64,000 nt of DNA from Oharaeibacter diazotrophicus (GTDB taxonomy: Bacteria; Pseudomonadota; Alphaproteobacteria; Rhizobiales; Pleomorphomonadaceae). Below the pieces are notes generated by a model. It was not told the DNA's origin, did no database searches, and saw nothing but the letters and a program-made list of their open reading frames with translations. Where the stretch lies: assembly GCF_004362745.1 (NCBI RefSeq), contig NZ_SNXY01000006.1:1550001-1614000 (forward strand), in the 5' to 3' direction. Position numbers and translations under genes: made by a program. Below, one piece after another: positions 20,104 through 28,220 of this stretch (position 1 is the first letter of the stretch; every line of letters begins with the position of its first letter).

Positions 20104-21303
20104 TCACCGCGCCGCCAGCGTTCCCGCGATCCCGACCCCGGCCATCGCCGCCACCGCCCACGGCACCCCGCCCCAGCCGACCGTCTCCACGGTCGCGGCC
20201 AGGATCGGTGCGCCGGTGAGCGAGCCGACGTTGCCGAACTGCACGATCAGGCCGGACATCAGCGCGACGTCGCCGCCGGTCGAGCGCCGCGGCAGGCTGG
20301 CGAAGATCACCGAGCCGACCACGCCGCCGGCGGTGAAGAACACGGCGCCGACCGGCCCGAGCAGCCAGGGATCGGAGAGGCCCGCGAAAGCCGCCCCACC
20401 CGACAGCGCCATCACCGCGAAGGCGACCGCGGTCGCCGGCGCGTCGGCCGCGCCGACCCGCTGCATCACCCCGGCGAGCAGCGTGCCGAGGACGGCGAAG
20501 GGCGCGGTCGCCGACAGCACCAGGCCCGCCGTGGCCGGGGAGAGTCCTCCGACCTCGATCAGGTGGGTCGGCAAGAGCGCGATCAGGCCGACCTGGAGCG
20601 CCGCGAAGGCCATGAAGGCGACGCCGAGGCCGAGCGAGCGTGCCGAGCGGTAGAGCGACAGGTGCACCGCCGGTGCCGCCGCGGCGATTTCGCCGAGCCG
20701 GCGCCCGATGCCGCGGCCGACCGGCGGGTCGCGCGGGGCGACCGCGGCCACCACGGCCGCCACCGCCACCAGCGACGCCGCCGAGATCAGGAACATCGTC
20801 CGCCAGCCCCAGGCCGCGGTCGCGGCCGGGCCGGTCATGGCCATGATCGACACCGACACCGGCACGAAGGCGCCCCAGATCGCCAGCGCCGTGCCGCGGT
20901 CGCGCGGCGCGGCCGCCGCCGCCATCGCCGTCGGCGCCGCGGTGCAGATCAGGAGATAGCCGAGGCCCTCGACGATGCGCGCGGCGAGGAACGGCCCGGG
21001 CGCGGCGATCAGGGCCGTCGCGACGCCCGCGATCGCCCCGAGCAGCAGCGCCGCCACCAGCGTCCGCGCCGCCCCGAACACCCCGACGATCCGCCCGGCG
21101 ACGACGCCGAACAGCGCGCCCGTCAGCGACACCGCCGTCGTCGTCCAGCTCGCCGCGACGAGGTCGAGCCCGATGTCGCGCTGCACCTCGACCAGCGCGA
21201 CGCTCATCTTCGCCGTCTGGAACATGCCCGCGACGCCCGCCGCGAAGCCCAGCGCCACCATCCCCCAGCGGGTGCGCTCGGCCGAGGTGTCGATGGCGGT
21301 CAT
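20104..21303 (-). CDS. Major facilitator superfamily transporter
   Basis: A 399-residue inner-membrane protein with about twelve hydrophobic segments. The loop 2-3 MFS motif is recognisable as GALFGVVAGRIVGVFGAAR (GxxxGxxxDRxGRR-like, with some changes), and there is a P-rich turn between halves (AVAPRDPPVGRG). It is of drug/metabolite exporter type, but the substrate cannot be predicted. ATG 21303 has GGAG upstream. It is divergent from the tandem secreted-protein genes, and no dedicated regulator is beside it. Confidence 0.85.
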   Translation of the reverse strand: MTAIDTSAERTRWGMVALGFAAGVAGMFQTAKMSVALVEVQRDIGLDLVAASWTTTAVSLTGALFGVVAGRIVGVFGAARTLVAALLLGAIAGVATALIAAPGPFLAARIVEGLGYLLICTAAPTAMAAAAAPRDRGTALAIWGAFVPVSVSIMAMTGPAATAAWGWRTMFLISAASLVAVAAVVAAVAPRDPPVGRGIGRRLGEIAAAAPAVHLSLYRSARSLGLGVAFMAFAALQVGLIALLPTHLIEVGGLSPATAGLVLSATAPFAVLGTLLAGVMQRVGAADAPATAVAFAVMALSGGAAFAGLSDPWLLGPVGAVFFTAGGVVGSVIFASLPRRSTGGDVALMSGLIVQFGNVGSLTGAPILAATVETVGWGGVPWAVAAMAGVGIAGTLAAR

Positions 21304-21558
21304 GGTGCTCTCCGGGATCGGGACGCCCTTCTACCGGATCCCCGGCCCTGGGCGCCAATTCCGAATGCTGATGGATCGGGACGGCGCGGCGGATCGGTGC
21401 CACGCCGGTCCATGGACGATCGCGGGCGGCACGACCGGACGCCACATTATCGGGGCCGGACACCTTTTTGGTGTAGCTGAAGCAGAGGCAAGGGCATATG
21501 ATATTATGAATACCTGCTCGTCGCATCCGCGATCCCCGGCCCGGAAGCCCGCGGCGCC

Positions 21559-21658
21559 CCGACCCGGGTCGGCCCGTCGCAGGCTGGGAGTACCCGAGGG
21601 ACGACGGCTGCGGCACCCGCGACCTCGACAGCCCCTTGTTGGGCTGGCGCCTTCGAGG
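21559..21658 (+). promoter_or_regulatory. Structured mRNA leader, copy 1
   Basis: Three hairpins lie ahead of the ribosome site of the first PPC-like gene: 21559-21572 (arms CCGACC and GGTCGG, loop CG), 21585-21596 (TGGG and CCCG, loop AGTA) and 21623-21658 (outer CCTCGA and TCGAGG, inner CAGCCC and GGGCTG). The same three positions form hairpins in the second leader, with different loop sequences and lengths. The surrounding gap 21304-21678 has no gene. Confidence 0.5.
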
Positions 21659-21678
21659 CTGGACCGAGAGGTGACGTC

Positions 21679-23301
21679 GTGACAGCGAGAAACGCATCCT
21701 GGCGGGGATGGGTGAAACTGGCGCTCGGCGCCGCGGTGCTGATCGCGGGTACGTCGGCCGCCCAGGCCCGAACCCAGTTGTTCGCGGCCCGCAACGACGC
21801 CTTCGCCACGCCCCAGGAGTTGACCCCGGGGCCGCTGCTGAAGCCCGGCACGATCGACTACGCCTCGCGGGAACTCGGCGAGCCCCGGGTCTACCAGGAC
21901 GGCAGCATGCGCCGGACGGTGTGGTACCGTTACACGGCCCGCGCGACGGGCCGGGCGGTGGTGATGATCTCCAGCGGTGTCGAGCGCACCGCCGCCTTCC
22001 AGGTGGCGGTCTACACCGGCACGCGACTTGCGAGCCTGAACCGCCTCGGCCGGGCGCGCGCCGAAGGCACCGCGGAGGCGCCGGCGGCCGCGGTGTCGTT
22101 CCCGACCACCGCCGGGCAGGCCTACATGGTCCAGGTCGACGGGGTGCGGACCGAGGCGGAGTTCTACGGCGACTTCCTCGTCGGGGTGCAGCAGGTCGGC
22201 ACGCGCGGCGGTCTGGCCATGTTCCGCACCCGCCCGCTGTTCGTGGAGGAGGTGTGCTGCGACACCGCTCGCGTCTCCTACGTCGCCAACGGCTTTCCCG
22301 TCGCTGTGAAGCTGACGGCCGGCCTCGGCGACCTCACCGGCAAGCTGACGCTCACCTCCACCGACGACGATCTCGGGGTCGGCCAGGTGTCGATCGTCGC
22401 CCTCGCCAACGCGAAACCGAACTTCGCCGCCGGCACGGTGACGACCGGACGGCTCGACGTCGTCGCCGGACGAAGCCCCGCAGGGGACGTGCTCGGCCGG
22501 GCGTCGGCTCCGGTCACCGTGATCACGCCCGAACGCAAGTTGCATCCGATCGTCGGCATCAACTACCGTGACAGCGGCTTCAGCGTCCGCAAGAACGGCC
22601 TCGCCTCGACGCTCGCCGTGATCCGGAACACGTCCGGCGTCGATGCCGTCGGCTGTCGCTTCGAGCCGAAGACCGACAAGATCGCGACCACCTACGACCT
22701 CGAGGCGCGGGAGATCCTGAAAGATGGCGCGTTCGGCCCGAACAATCGGGTGTTCGACCTGAAGACCGGGGAAACGCGACACTTCCGGATCTCGCACCGC
22801 CCGACCGCCTGGGATCATTCGGAGTTGTACTTCATATGCGCAAACAAGGCGATGGACTTCGAGCGCTTCCATGCCTCGTCACTCGGCAATCAAGTCATAT
22901 TGTGGAAACAGGCACGCGTAAAAATAAGAATGGACTCCGACACTGAATTTGATGAGTACTTCATGGATCAACAGGAGGAACGCACGATTCACCTCGATAT
23001 CACCAATATTGGGGAGTATTCAGGAATATTCACACTGTCGATCCACGATGACTACACTCCAGGCAAAGCGATTCTCTCTGGAGTCTGTGTCGCCGAAGGC
23101 CGCAACGATTGCGAACCCGTGTCCGGTCCCCGCGAACTGGACTTTGACCTCGCGGTCGGCGAGACGCGGCGGGTGACGGCGACCGTGCGACGCGGGTTCG
23201 GAGAGGGTGGCCGCATCGTCTTCTCGGCATACACGAGTTACGCGCCACCAACGAAACTGGTGTCGGCCGGGAATGTCGCCGTCCTTTTGGTCCCGAAGTA
23301 G
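21679..23301 (+). CDS. Secreted PPC-like domain protein, tandem paralogue 1
   Basis: A 540-residue exported protein. The signal peptide (WVKLALGAAVLIAGTSAAQA) is followed at about residues 36-175 by a domain that looks like a bacterial pre-peptidase (PPC) beta-sandwich: NDAFATPQELTPGPLL, SRELGEPRVY, VWYRYTARATGRAVV, AVYTGTRLASLNRL, VSFPTTAGQAYMVQVDG. The remaining 360 residues, with the paired Cys of FVEEVCCDTARVSY and other Cys in GVDAVGCRF, FICANK and GVCVAEGRNDCE, are unassigned. GTG 21679 has GAGGTGA upstream. The downstream copy at 23650 is clearly paralogous. A short AT-rich patch occurs near 22830-23050. Confidence 0.75.
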   Translation: MTARNASWRGWVKLALGAAVLIAGTSAAQARTQLFAARNDAFATPQELTPGPLLKPGTIDYASRELGEPRVYQDGSMRRTVWYRYTARATGRAVVMISSGVERTAAFQVAVYTGTRLASLNRLGRARAEGTAEAPAAAVSFPTTAGQAYMVQVDGVRTEAEFYGDFLVGVQQVGTRGGLAMFRTRPLFVEEVCCDTARVSYVANGFPVAVKLTAGLGDLTGKLTLTSTDDDLGVGQVSIVALANAKPNFAAGTVTTGRLDVVAGRSPAGDVLGRASAPVTVITPERKLHPIVGINYRDSGFSVRKNGLASTLAVIRNTSGVDAVGCRFEPKTDKIATTYDLEAREILKDGAFGPNNRVFDLKTGETRHFRISHRPTAWDHSELYFICANKAMDFERFHASSLGNQVILWKQARVKIRMDSDTEFDEYFMDQQEERTIHLDITNIGEYSGIFTLSIHDDYTPGKAILSGVCVAEGRNDCEPVSGPRELDFDLAVGETRRVTATVRRGFGEGGRIVFSAYTSYAPPTKLVSAGNVAVLLVPK

Positions 23302-23529
23302 CGCCGGGACCGCCGTCGAAATGTCCCGACCTCCGACCGACTTGGCCATGGCCACCCGCCCACTTCGACCACGGCGACGGATCGGTGCCGGATCCGAGCG
23401 CCACGGCCGCGTGTCACATTTCAACGGCCGGAGACCCGGTCGGTGCAACCGTGGCAGCGGTGAAAACATGCGGTTCTTGAATTCTTTCTCGTCGCAGCCG
23501 CGATCCCCTGCTCGGATGCCCGCACCGCC

Positions 23530-23629
23530 CCGACCTTCGGTCGGCCCGTCGCGGGCGGGAAGCACCCGAGGGACGCCGGCTTGCGGGACCCCGCGACCTC
23601 GAACGCCCCGTCCGGCCGGGTCTTCGAGG
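23530..23629 (+). promoter_or_regulatory. Structured mRNA leader, copy 2
   Basis: This stretch matches the first leader in position and layout: 23530-23544 (CCGACC and GGTCGG, loop TTC), 23556-23568 (CGGG and CCCG, loop AAGCA) and 23597-23629 (CCTCGAA and TTCGAGG around a different inner hairpin, CCCG and CGGG). It precedes GAAAGGTGACATC-GTG. Stems are kept while loops change, which suggests a folded RNA. The intergenic stretch 23302-23649 has no other feature. Confidence 0.5.
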
Positions 23630-23649
23630 CTGGACCGAAAGGTGACATC

Positions 23650-25275
23650 GTGACCGCGAAAAGAACTTCCTGGCGTGGGTGGCTGAAACTGGCGCTTGGC
23701 GCCGCCGTGGTGATCGCGGCAACGGCCGCCGCCCAGGCCCGGTCCCAGTTGCTCGCGGCCCCCAACGACGCCTTCGCCACCCCGCAGGCGTTGACCTCGG
23801 GGCCGATGTTGAAGCCGGGCACCATCATCTACGCCTCGCGGGAACTCGGCGAACCCCGGGTCTACCCCGACGGCGGCATGCGCCGGACGGTTTGGTACCG
23901 CTACGCCGCCTCCTCGACCGGGCGTGCGGTACTGATGATCACCGGCGGCTTCACGCGGCCCGCTCCGTTCCAGGTGGCGATCTACACCGGCTCCAGGCTG
24001 GCGACCCTGAGCCGCGTCGCCCGGGTGCGCGCCAAGGCATCGGCGGAGGACCCCGCCGCCGCGGTGTCCTTCCCGACGACCGCGGGGCGGATCTACCTCG
24101 TCCAGGTCGACGGCGTGGTCGACGAGCGGACGTTCTACGGCGACTTCCTCATCGGCCTGCAGCAGGTCGGCGAACGCGGCGGTCTGGCGATGTTCCGCAC
24201 CCGCCCGCTCTTCGTGGAGGAGGATGCGTGCTGCGACAGCGATCGCATCTCCTACGTCGCCAACGGGTTTCCGGTCGCGGTGAAGCTGGCGGCCGACCTC
24301 GGCAGCCTGACCGGCAAGCTGGCGCTCACTTCCACGGAAGACGTGCTGGCGGCCGGGCAGGTGTCGAAAGTCACGCTCGCCGATGCCGATCCGAACTTTG
24401 CCGCCGGCACCGTCACGACCGGACGATTGACGGTCGTCGCCGGACGGGGGCCCGCCGGGGACGTGCTCGGCAGGGCGTCCGCTCCGGTCACCGTGATCAC
24501 CCCCGAGTACGAGCGGCATCCGGTCGTCGACGTCTACCATCTCGACACCAACTTCCGCGTCCGCGTGAACGCTCGCGCGTCGACCCGGACCAAGATCCGG
24601 AACACCTCCGACGTCGATGCCGTCGGATGCCGCTTCGAGCCGGACAAGCAGAGCGATTGGAGCGCCTACGACCTCCAGGCGCACGAGATCTTGCCGGGCG
24701 GCAAGACCGGAGCGGGCAATCCCGTATTCGACCTGAAAGCGGGAGAAACAAAGAACTTCGCGGTATCCTACCGTCCGCTGTACTGGGACATAGCTCATAT
24801 ATTCCTATATTGTGCAAATAAAGACATGAAGGTGAAGAACACGGTCAACGATACGTTTCGCGCCTGGGCAGATCTCGGAATTCCGGCCTTTGTCGAGCTG
24901 AGGCCGGATGCCGACACCGAGTTCGGCGAACTCAGGATGGGAAAATTCGAGACGCGGCTCGTCCATGTCGACGTGACGAACAGAGGCGAGTATTCCGGCG
25001 ACTTCAAGATGGAGATCCAGGACGATCGCTATCACGACAGAGCGGTCGTGACCGGGCTCTGCGTCGCGGAAGGCGTCGGCGACTGCAAGCTCACGTCCGC
25101 CAGGACCTACCTGATCTTCGACCTCGCCGTCGGCGAGACTCGCCGGGTGACGGCCGCGGTTCGCCACGGCGGCGGAGCGGGCGGCGAGATCGTCGTGAGA
25201 ATGGCCGTGAAGGACGATTCTCCGACCGGCCTCTCCACCATGGGGATGACCGGCATCCAGGTCGTTCCGAAATAG
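23650..25275 (+). CDS. Secreted PPC-like domain protein, tandem paralogue 2
   Basis: A 541-residue exported protein, colinear with the gene at 21679. The signal peptide is WLKLALGAAVVIAATAAAQA, then a PPC-like domain (NDAFATPQALTSGPML, VWYRYAASSTGRAVL, VSFPTTAGRIYLVQVDG), the shared CCDSDRISYVANGFPVAVKL segment and a diverged C-terminal third (RADADTEF-like DADTEFGELRM, GLCVAEGVGDCKLTS). Identity is high over the first 300 residues and falls sharply after. The homologous GTG at 23650 is chosen; an upstream ATG at 23581 would lie inside the hairpin leader. A role outside the cell is inferred from the signal peptide only. Confidence 0.75.
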   Translation: MTAKRTSWRGWLKLALGAAVVIAATAAAQARSQLLAAPNDAFATPQALTSGPMLKPGTIIYASRELGEPRVYPDGGMRRTVWYRYAASSTGRAVLMITGGFTRPAPFQVAIYTGSRLATLSRVARVRAKASAEDPAAAVSFPTTAGRIYLVQVDGVVDERTFYGDFLIGLQQVGERGGLAMFRTRPLFVEEDACCDSDRISYVANGFPVAVKLAADLGSLTGKLALTSTEDVLAAGQVSKVTLADADPNFAAGTVTTGRLTVVAGRGPAGDVLGRASAPVTVITPEYERHPVVDVYHLDTNFRVRVNARASTRTKIRNTSDVDAVGCRFEPDKQSDWSAYDLQAHEILPGGKTGAGNPVFDLKAGETKNFAVSYRPLYWDIAHIFLYCANKDMKVKNTVNDTFRAWADLGIPAFVELRPDADTEFGELRMGKFETRLVHVDVTNRGEYSGDFKMEIQDDRYHDRAVVTGLCVAEGVGDCKLTSARTYLIFDLAVGETRRVTAAVRHGGGAGGEIVVRMAVKDDSPTGLSTMGMTGIQVVPK

Positions 25276-25290
25276 ATCCGGCGCCGAACA

Positions 25291-25318
25291 CGTGACGGTC
25301 CGATCCGGGACCGTCACG
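25291..25318 (+). terminator. Hairpin after the second PPC-like gene
   Basis: A perfect 11-bp stem (arms CGTGACGGTCC and GGACCGTCACG, six-base loop GATCCG) begins 15 bases after the stop codon. There is no T tract, but position and stability suit a transcript end for the tandem pair. Confidence 0.6.
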
Positions 25319-25394
25319 AGACCGGAGCGCCGGCGGCGTGGCTCGCCATCGGGATCGCCTGCTCGCGCCGCGCCCTCGCGCCCGCCTCGCTCCT

Positions 25395-25934
25395 TCACCC
25401 GGGGAACATCTGCACGCCGAGCGGCCGCAGCACGCCGTCGACGATGCCGAGGCAGGACATGCTCTCCATGCCCTGGACGTAACAGAACACCGGGCCGTCG
25501 GCCTTGCGGATCGCCTCGTAGGCGTCGCGGTCGATGCCCTCCTCGGCCATGAACGGGAAGTCACCCTCGGTGGCGTCGGCGCCCTTCGGCCACTTCGGCA
25601 ATTCGTGGGCGCGCTGGTAGGCGCTCTTGGCCGGATCCGCCCATTCGGCGAGTGCGGACTTCATTTCGTCGGCGCCGGCGCGGCCCGCCAGCGTCGCGAC
25701 GTATCCCGCCGGCAGCGCCTCCTGGTGGACGATGTCGCCGGTCGGATCGCGCAGCACGATCACCGCCACCGCGCGGTCGCAGGTCGGCCCGCGCGTGAAG
25801 GCCTCGGCCGTGAAGTCGCCGGTCTCGCCGGTCTGCCAGGTACCCTGGAACTCCGCCTCGCACCCGGCCGCCGCCGTCAGCGTCGACGCCGCCAGCGCCA
25901 TCCCCGCCACGACCCACATCGCGAAAAGCTTCAT
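25395..25934 (-). CDS. Small secreted protein of unknown function
   Basis: A 179-residue protein with a signal peptide (MKLFAMWVVAGMALAASTLTAAA) and a mature part beginning GCEAEFQGTWQTGETGDF. Four Cys are present in the mature part (CEAEF, TCDRA, FCYVQG, SCLGIV), suggesting disulphides in the periplasm. No family is recognised. It is convergent with the tandem PPC-like genes and has no operon partner; the gap to murI is 152 bases. Confidence 0.65.
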   Translation of the reverse strand: MKLFAMWVVAGMALAASTLTAAAGCEAEFQGTWQTGETGDFTAEAFTRGPTCDRAVAVIVLRDPTGDIVHQEALPAGYVATLAGRAGADEMKSALAEWADPAKSAYQRAHELPKWPKGADATEGDFPFMAEEGIDRDAYEAIRKADGPVFCYVQGMESMSCLGIVDGVLRPLGVQMFPG

Positions 25935-26086
25935 CGCCCGCCCTCCGTCGTCCCGCACCGTCGCGCTGCGTCGGCTACCGCGGCCAGACGCCGGCCGGAA
26001 CCTCGGCGATCCGTCGCGCGCCGACAAGCCACCGAACGTCCGGGGCACCCCCGATTGCGCCGCCGCGTCCGCCGCGCGCGCCGCCC

Positions 26087-26896
26087 TCAGGCCGGCACGG
26101 TCGCCGCCGCGGCGAAGCTCTCCGCGGCCGGGAAGCCGAAGCGGGCGAGGAAGGCCGTCTCCGGCAGCCGGCCGGTGGCGAAGAAGCGGTTCGGACCGGT
26201 CGAATCGCCTGCGGCCCAGCCCTGCGCGGCCTCGGCGGTCACGACCGCCGTGCGTCGTGCGATCGCCGGCGCCGGGTCGATCCAGGTCACCGGCCAGGGC
26301 GCCAGCCGCCGCAACCGGTCAAGCACCAGCGGATAATGGGTGCAGGCCAGCACCACCGTGTCGGTGCGCCGGCCGTCCGCCTCGACGAAACAGGGCGCGA
26401 TCTCGGCCGCGAACGCCTCGTCCGGCACGCTCCGGCTGCCGTGGACGTCCTCGACCAACTCGGCGAGGCGCGCCGAGCCGACCAGCGTGAAGCGGCAGTC
26501 GCCGCCGTGGGTGGCGATCAGGTCGCGGGTGTAGTCGCGCTTCACCGTGCCCGGCGTCGCCAGCACCGAGACCATCCGGCTCCGGCTGGTCTCGGCCGCC
26601 GGCTTGACCGCCGGCACGGTGCCGACGATCGGCATGGGGAAGCGGGCCCTGAGCGGACCCAGCACCAGCGTCGAGGCGGTGTTGCAGGCGATCACCACCG
26701 CCGCCGGTGCCGAGGTCGCGACCGCGCCGCCGATCAGATCCACGACGCGCGCCACCAGCACGTCGGGCTCGAGCGCGCCGTAGGGGAACACCGCGGTGTC
26801 GGCGAGATAATGCAGGCAGGCCCCGGGCAGCGCGGCGGCGATCTCGCGCGCGACGGACAGGCCGCCGACGCCGCTGTCGAACACCAGGACGCGCAT
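26087..26896 (-). CDS. murI: Glutamate racemase
   Basis: A 269-residue enzyme that converts L- to D-glutamate for peptidoglycan synthesis. The N terminus VLVFDSGVGGLSVAREI is the family signature, the first catalytic Cys lies in VVIACNTASTLVL and the second in VVLACTHYPLV, and the Asp/Ser pocket residues are in the FDSGVGG loop. ATG 26896 is the homologous start; the upstream extension is not conserved. It is monocistronic and divergent from the MarR gene, 122 bases apart. Confidence 0.93.
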   Translation of the reverse strand: MRVLVFDSGVGGLSVAREIAAALPGACLHYLADTAVFPYGALEPDVLVARVVDLIGGAVATSAPAAVVIACNTASTLVLGPLRARFPMPIVGTVPAVKPAAETSRSRMVSVLATPGTVKRDYTRDLIATHGGDCRFTLVGSARLAELVEDVHGSRSVPDEAFAAEIAPCFVEADGRRTDTVVLACTHYPLVLDRLRRLAPWPVTWIDPAPAIARRTAVVTAEAAQGWAAGDSTGPNRFFATGRLPETAFLARFGFPAAESFAAAATVPA

Positions 26897-27018
26897 GTCC
26901 GCCTCCCCCGCTGCCGCGCCGCCCCGATTCGGCGCTTCCGTCGCCGCACGAGTGTAGCCGGCAATGCGGCCGGCCGGAGGCGGTTGCCGCCGCGGCGGAC
27001 GATCGCCTACCATGACGC

Positions 27019-27540
27019 ATGTCGAGAGCCCGGACAGTCAACGTGATCGGCGCCCTGGTGCTGGCGCTGTCGGACCGCGTGCAGGCCGCCGCCGCCGCCG
27101 AGGCGCCCGAGGACGGCGCCGCCGCCGCGGCGCTCGCCCTGCTCGCCCACGCCCCCGGCCAGCCGATCGAGCAGCTCCGGCGCGCGCTCGGCCTGTCCCA
27201 TCCCGGCGCGGTGCGGCTGGTCGACCGTCTCGTCGCCGACGGTCTGGTCGAGCGCCGCCGCGCGATCCACGACGGCCGCGCCGTCGCGCTCCATCTCACC
27301 GCCGCCGGCGACGGCGCCTGCGGCCGCATCCTCGGCGCCCGGGCCGACGCCCTCGGCGTCGCGCTCGCCAGCCTCGGCGAGGACGAACTCGCCGCCTTCG
27401 GCGACGTCGCGTCCAAGGTCCTGCGCCGTCTCGTCGAGGACGTCGACGACGCCTACCGCGCCTGCCGCCTGTGCGATCCCGTCGCCTGCACCGACTGCCC
27501 GGTCGCCGCCGAACTCGAGGCGCGCGCCGGGGCGGAGTGA
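27019..27540 (+). CDS. MarR-type regulator with a C-terminal four-cysteine cluster
   Basis: A 173-residue winged-helix regulator. The recognition region is IEQLRRALGLSHPGAVRLVDRLVADGLVERR, with a wing (IHDGRAVALHLTAAGD). The last 25 residues carry CRLCDPVACTDCPV, four Cys in a C-x2-C-x4-C-x2-C arrangement that could bind zinc or an iron-sulphur centre and is not part of a minimal MarR protein. Redox or metal sensing is inferred. The target is unknown; a YHS-domain gene lies convergent downstream. Confidence 0.82.
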   Translation: MSRARTVNVIGALVLALSDRVQAAAAAEAPEDGAAAAALALLAHAPGQPIEQLRRALGLSHPGAVRLVDRLVADGLVERRRAIHDGRAVALHLTAAGDGACGRILGARADALGVALASLGEDELAAFGDVASKVLRRLVEDVDDAYRACRLCDPVACTDCPVAAELEARAGAE

Positions 27541-27611
27541 CCGCGCGGTCCCGCACGGCCCCCGGGGGCACCGGCCGGATGCCCGGCGCCCCCGGCGCGT
27601 TCGCTCCGCGC

Positions 27612-28076
27612 TCAGCGGTAGACCTTGTCGAGCGTCTTCACGGTCGGCCAGTTGGCCTCGGCCTTGTGGCTGTTGTCGGCGACGTGCGCCTGGAAGGCGT
27701 CGCGCGCCTCGACGCTGAAGTTGACGTAGAGCTTGCCGTCGTTGATCGCGTAGGCGTAGGGGTCGATGTCGGCCTTGATGCCCTCGGTGACCGCGAAGGC
27801 GCAGTAACCGCCGTAGACCGGCACGTATTTCGCCGGCGCGGCGTCGAACAGGGCCTTGTGCTCCTTGCTGGCGAACTCGTAGGTCGCCCCGTCGTAGGTC
27901 GAGGCGATCGACGGGTCGCCCTTGGTCGGCTTGTGGTCGACGAAATAGGCGACCGGGTCGAAGCCGTGCAGCGCGACGCCGTCGACGAGGTTCTTGGCGG
28001 GCCCGGCGAGCGCCGGCACGGCGAGCGTCGCGAGCGTCAGGGCGGTCGCGGCGGCGCGGATCACGAAATGTCTCAT
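27612..28076 (-). CDS. Secreted YHS-domain protein
   Basis: A 154-residue exported protein. A signal peptide (MRHFVIRAAATALTLATLAVPALA) is followed by a YHS-type domain: LHGFDPVAYFVDHKPTKGDPS, TYEFASKEHKALFDAAPAKYVPVYGGYCAFAV, and NFSVEARDAFQA. The domain is associated with metal or small-molecule binding, often copper-related, but the ligand is not established here. ATG 28076 has CTGGAG upstream. Overlapping inverted repeats in the promoter (28093-28113) suggest regulation. Confidence 0.8.
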   Translation of the reverse strand: MRHFVIRAAATALTLATLAVPALAGPAKNLVDGVALHGFDPVAYFVDHKPTKGDPSIASTYDGATYEFASKEHKALFDAAPAKYVPVYGGYCAFAVTEGIKADIDPYAYAINDGKLYVNFSVEARDAFQAHVADNSHKAEANWPTVKTLDKVYR

Positions 28077-28092
28077 CGGTGTTCTCCAGAGC

Positions 28093-28113
28093 GGCATTTA
28101 TATGCCATGGGCA
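28093..28113 (-). promoter_or_regulatory. Overlapping inverted repeats upstream of the YHS gene
   Basis: Two small palindromes overlap: GGCAT-TTAT-ATGCC (28093-28106) and TGCC-ATG-GGCA (28103-28113). They lie 17-37 bases upstream of ATG 28076 in an AT-richer patch, where an operator or promoter would be. The binding factor is unknown; the convergent MarR gene is one candidate by proximity. Confidence 0.4.
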
Positions 28114-28220
28114 CATAAAAAGCCCGGGCAAACACGTTCAACTCACGCCTTCGGCATCGCGACGCCGTGCGCTCCGGGACGATCGGAATGAAGCCGGTGC
28201 GTTACGCGTGGCGCCGGCCC

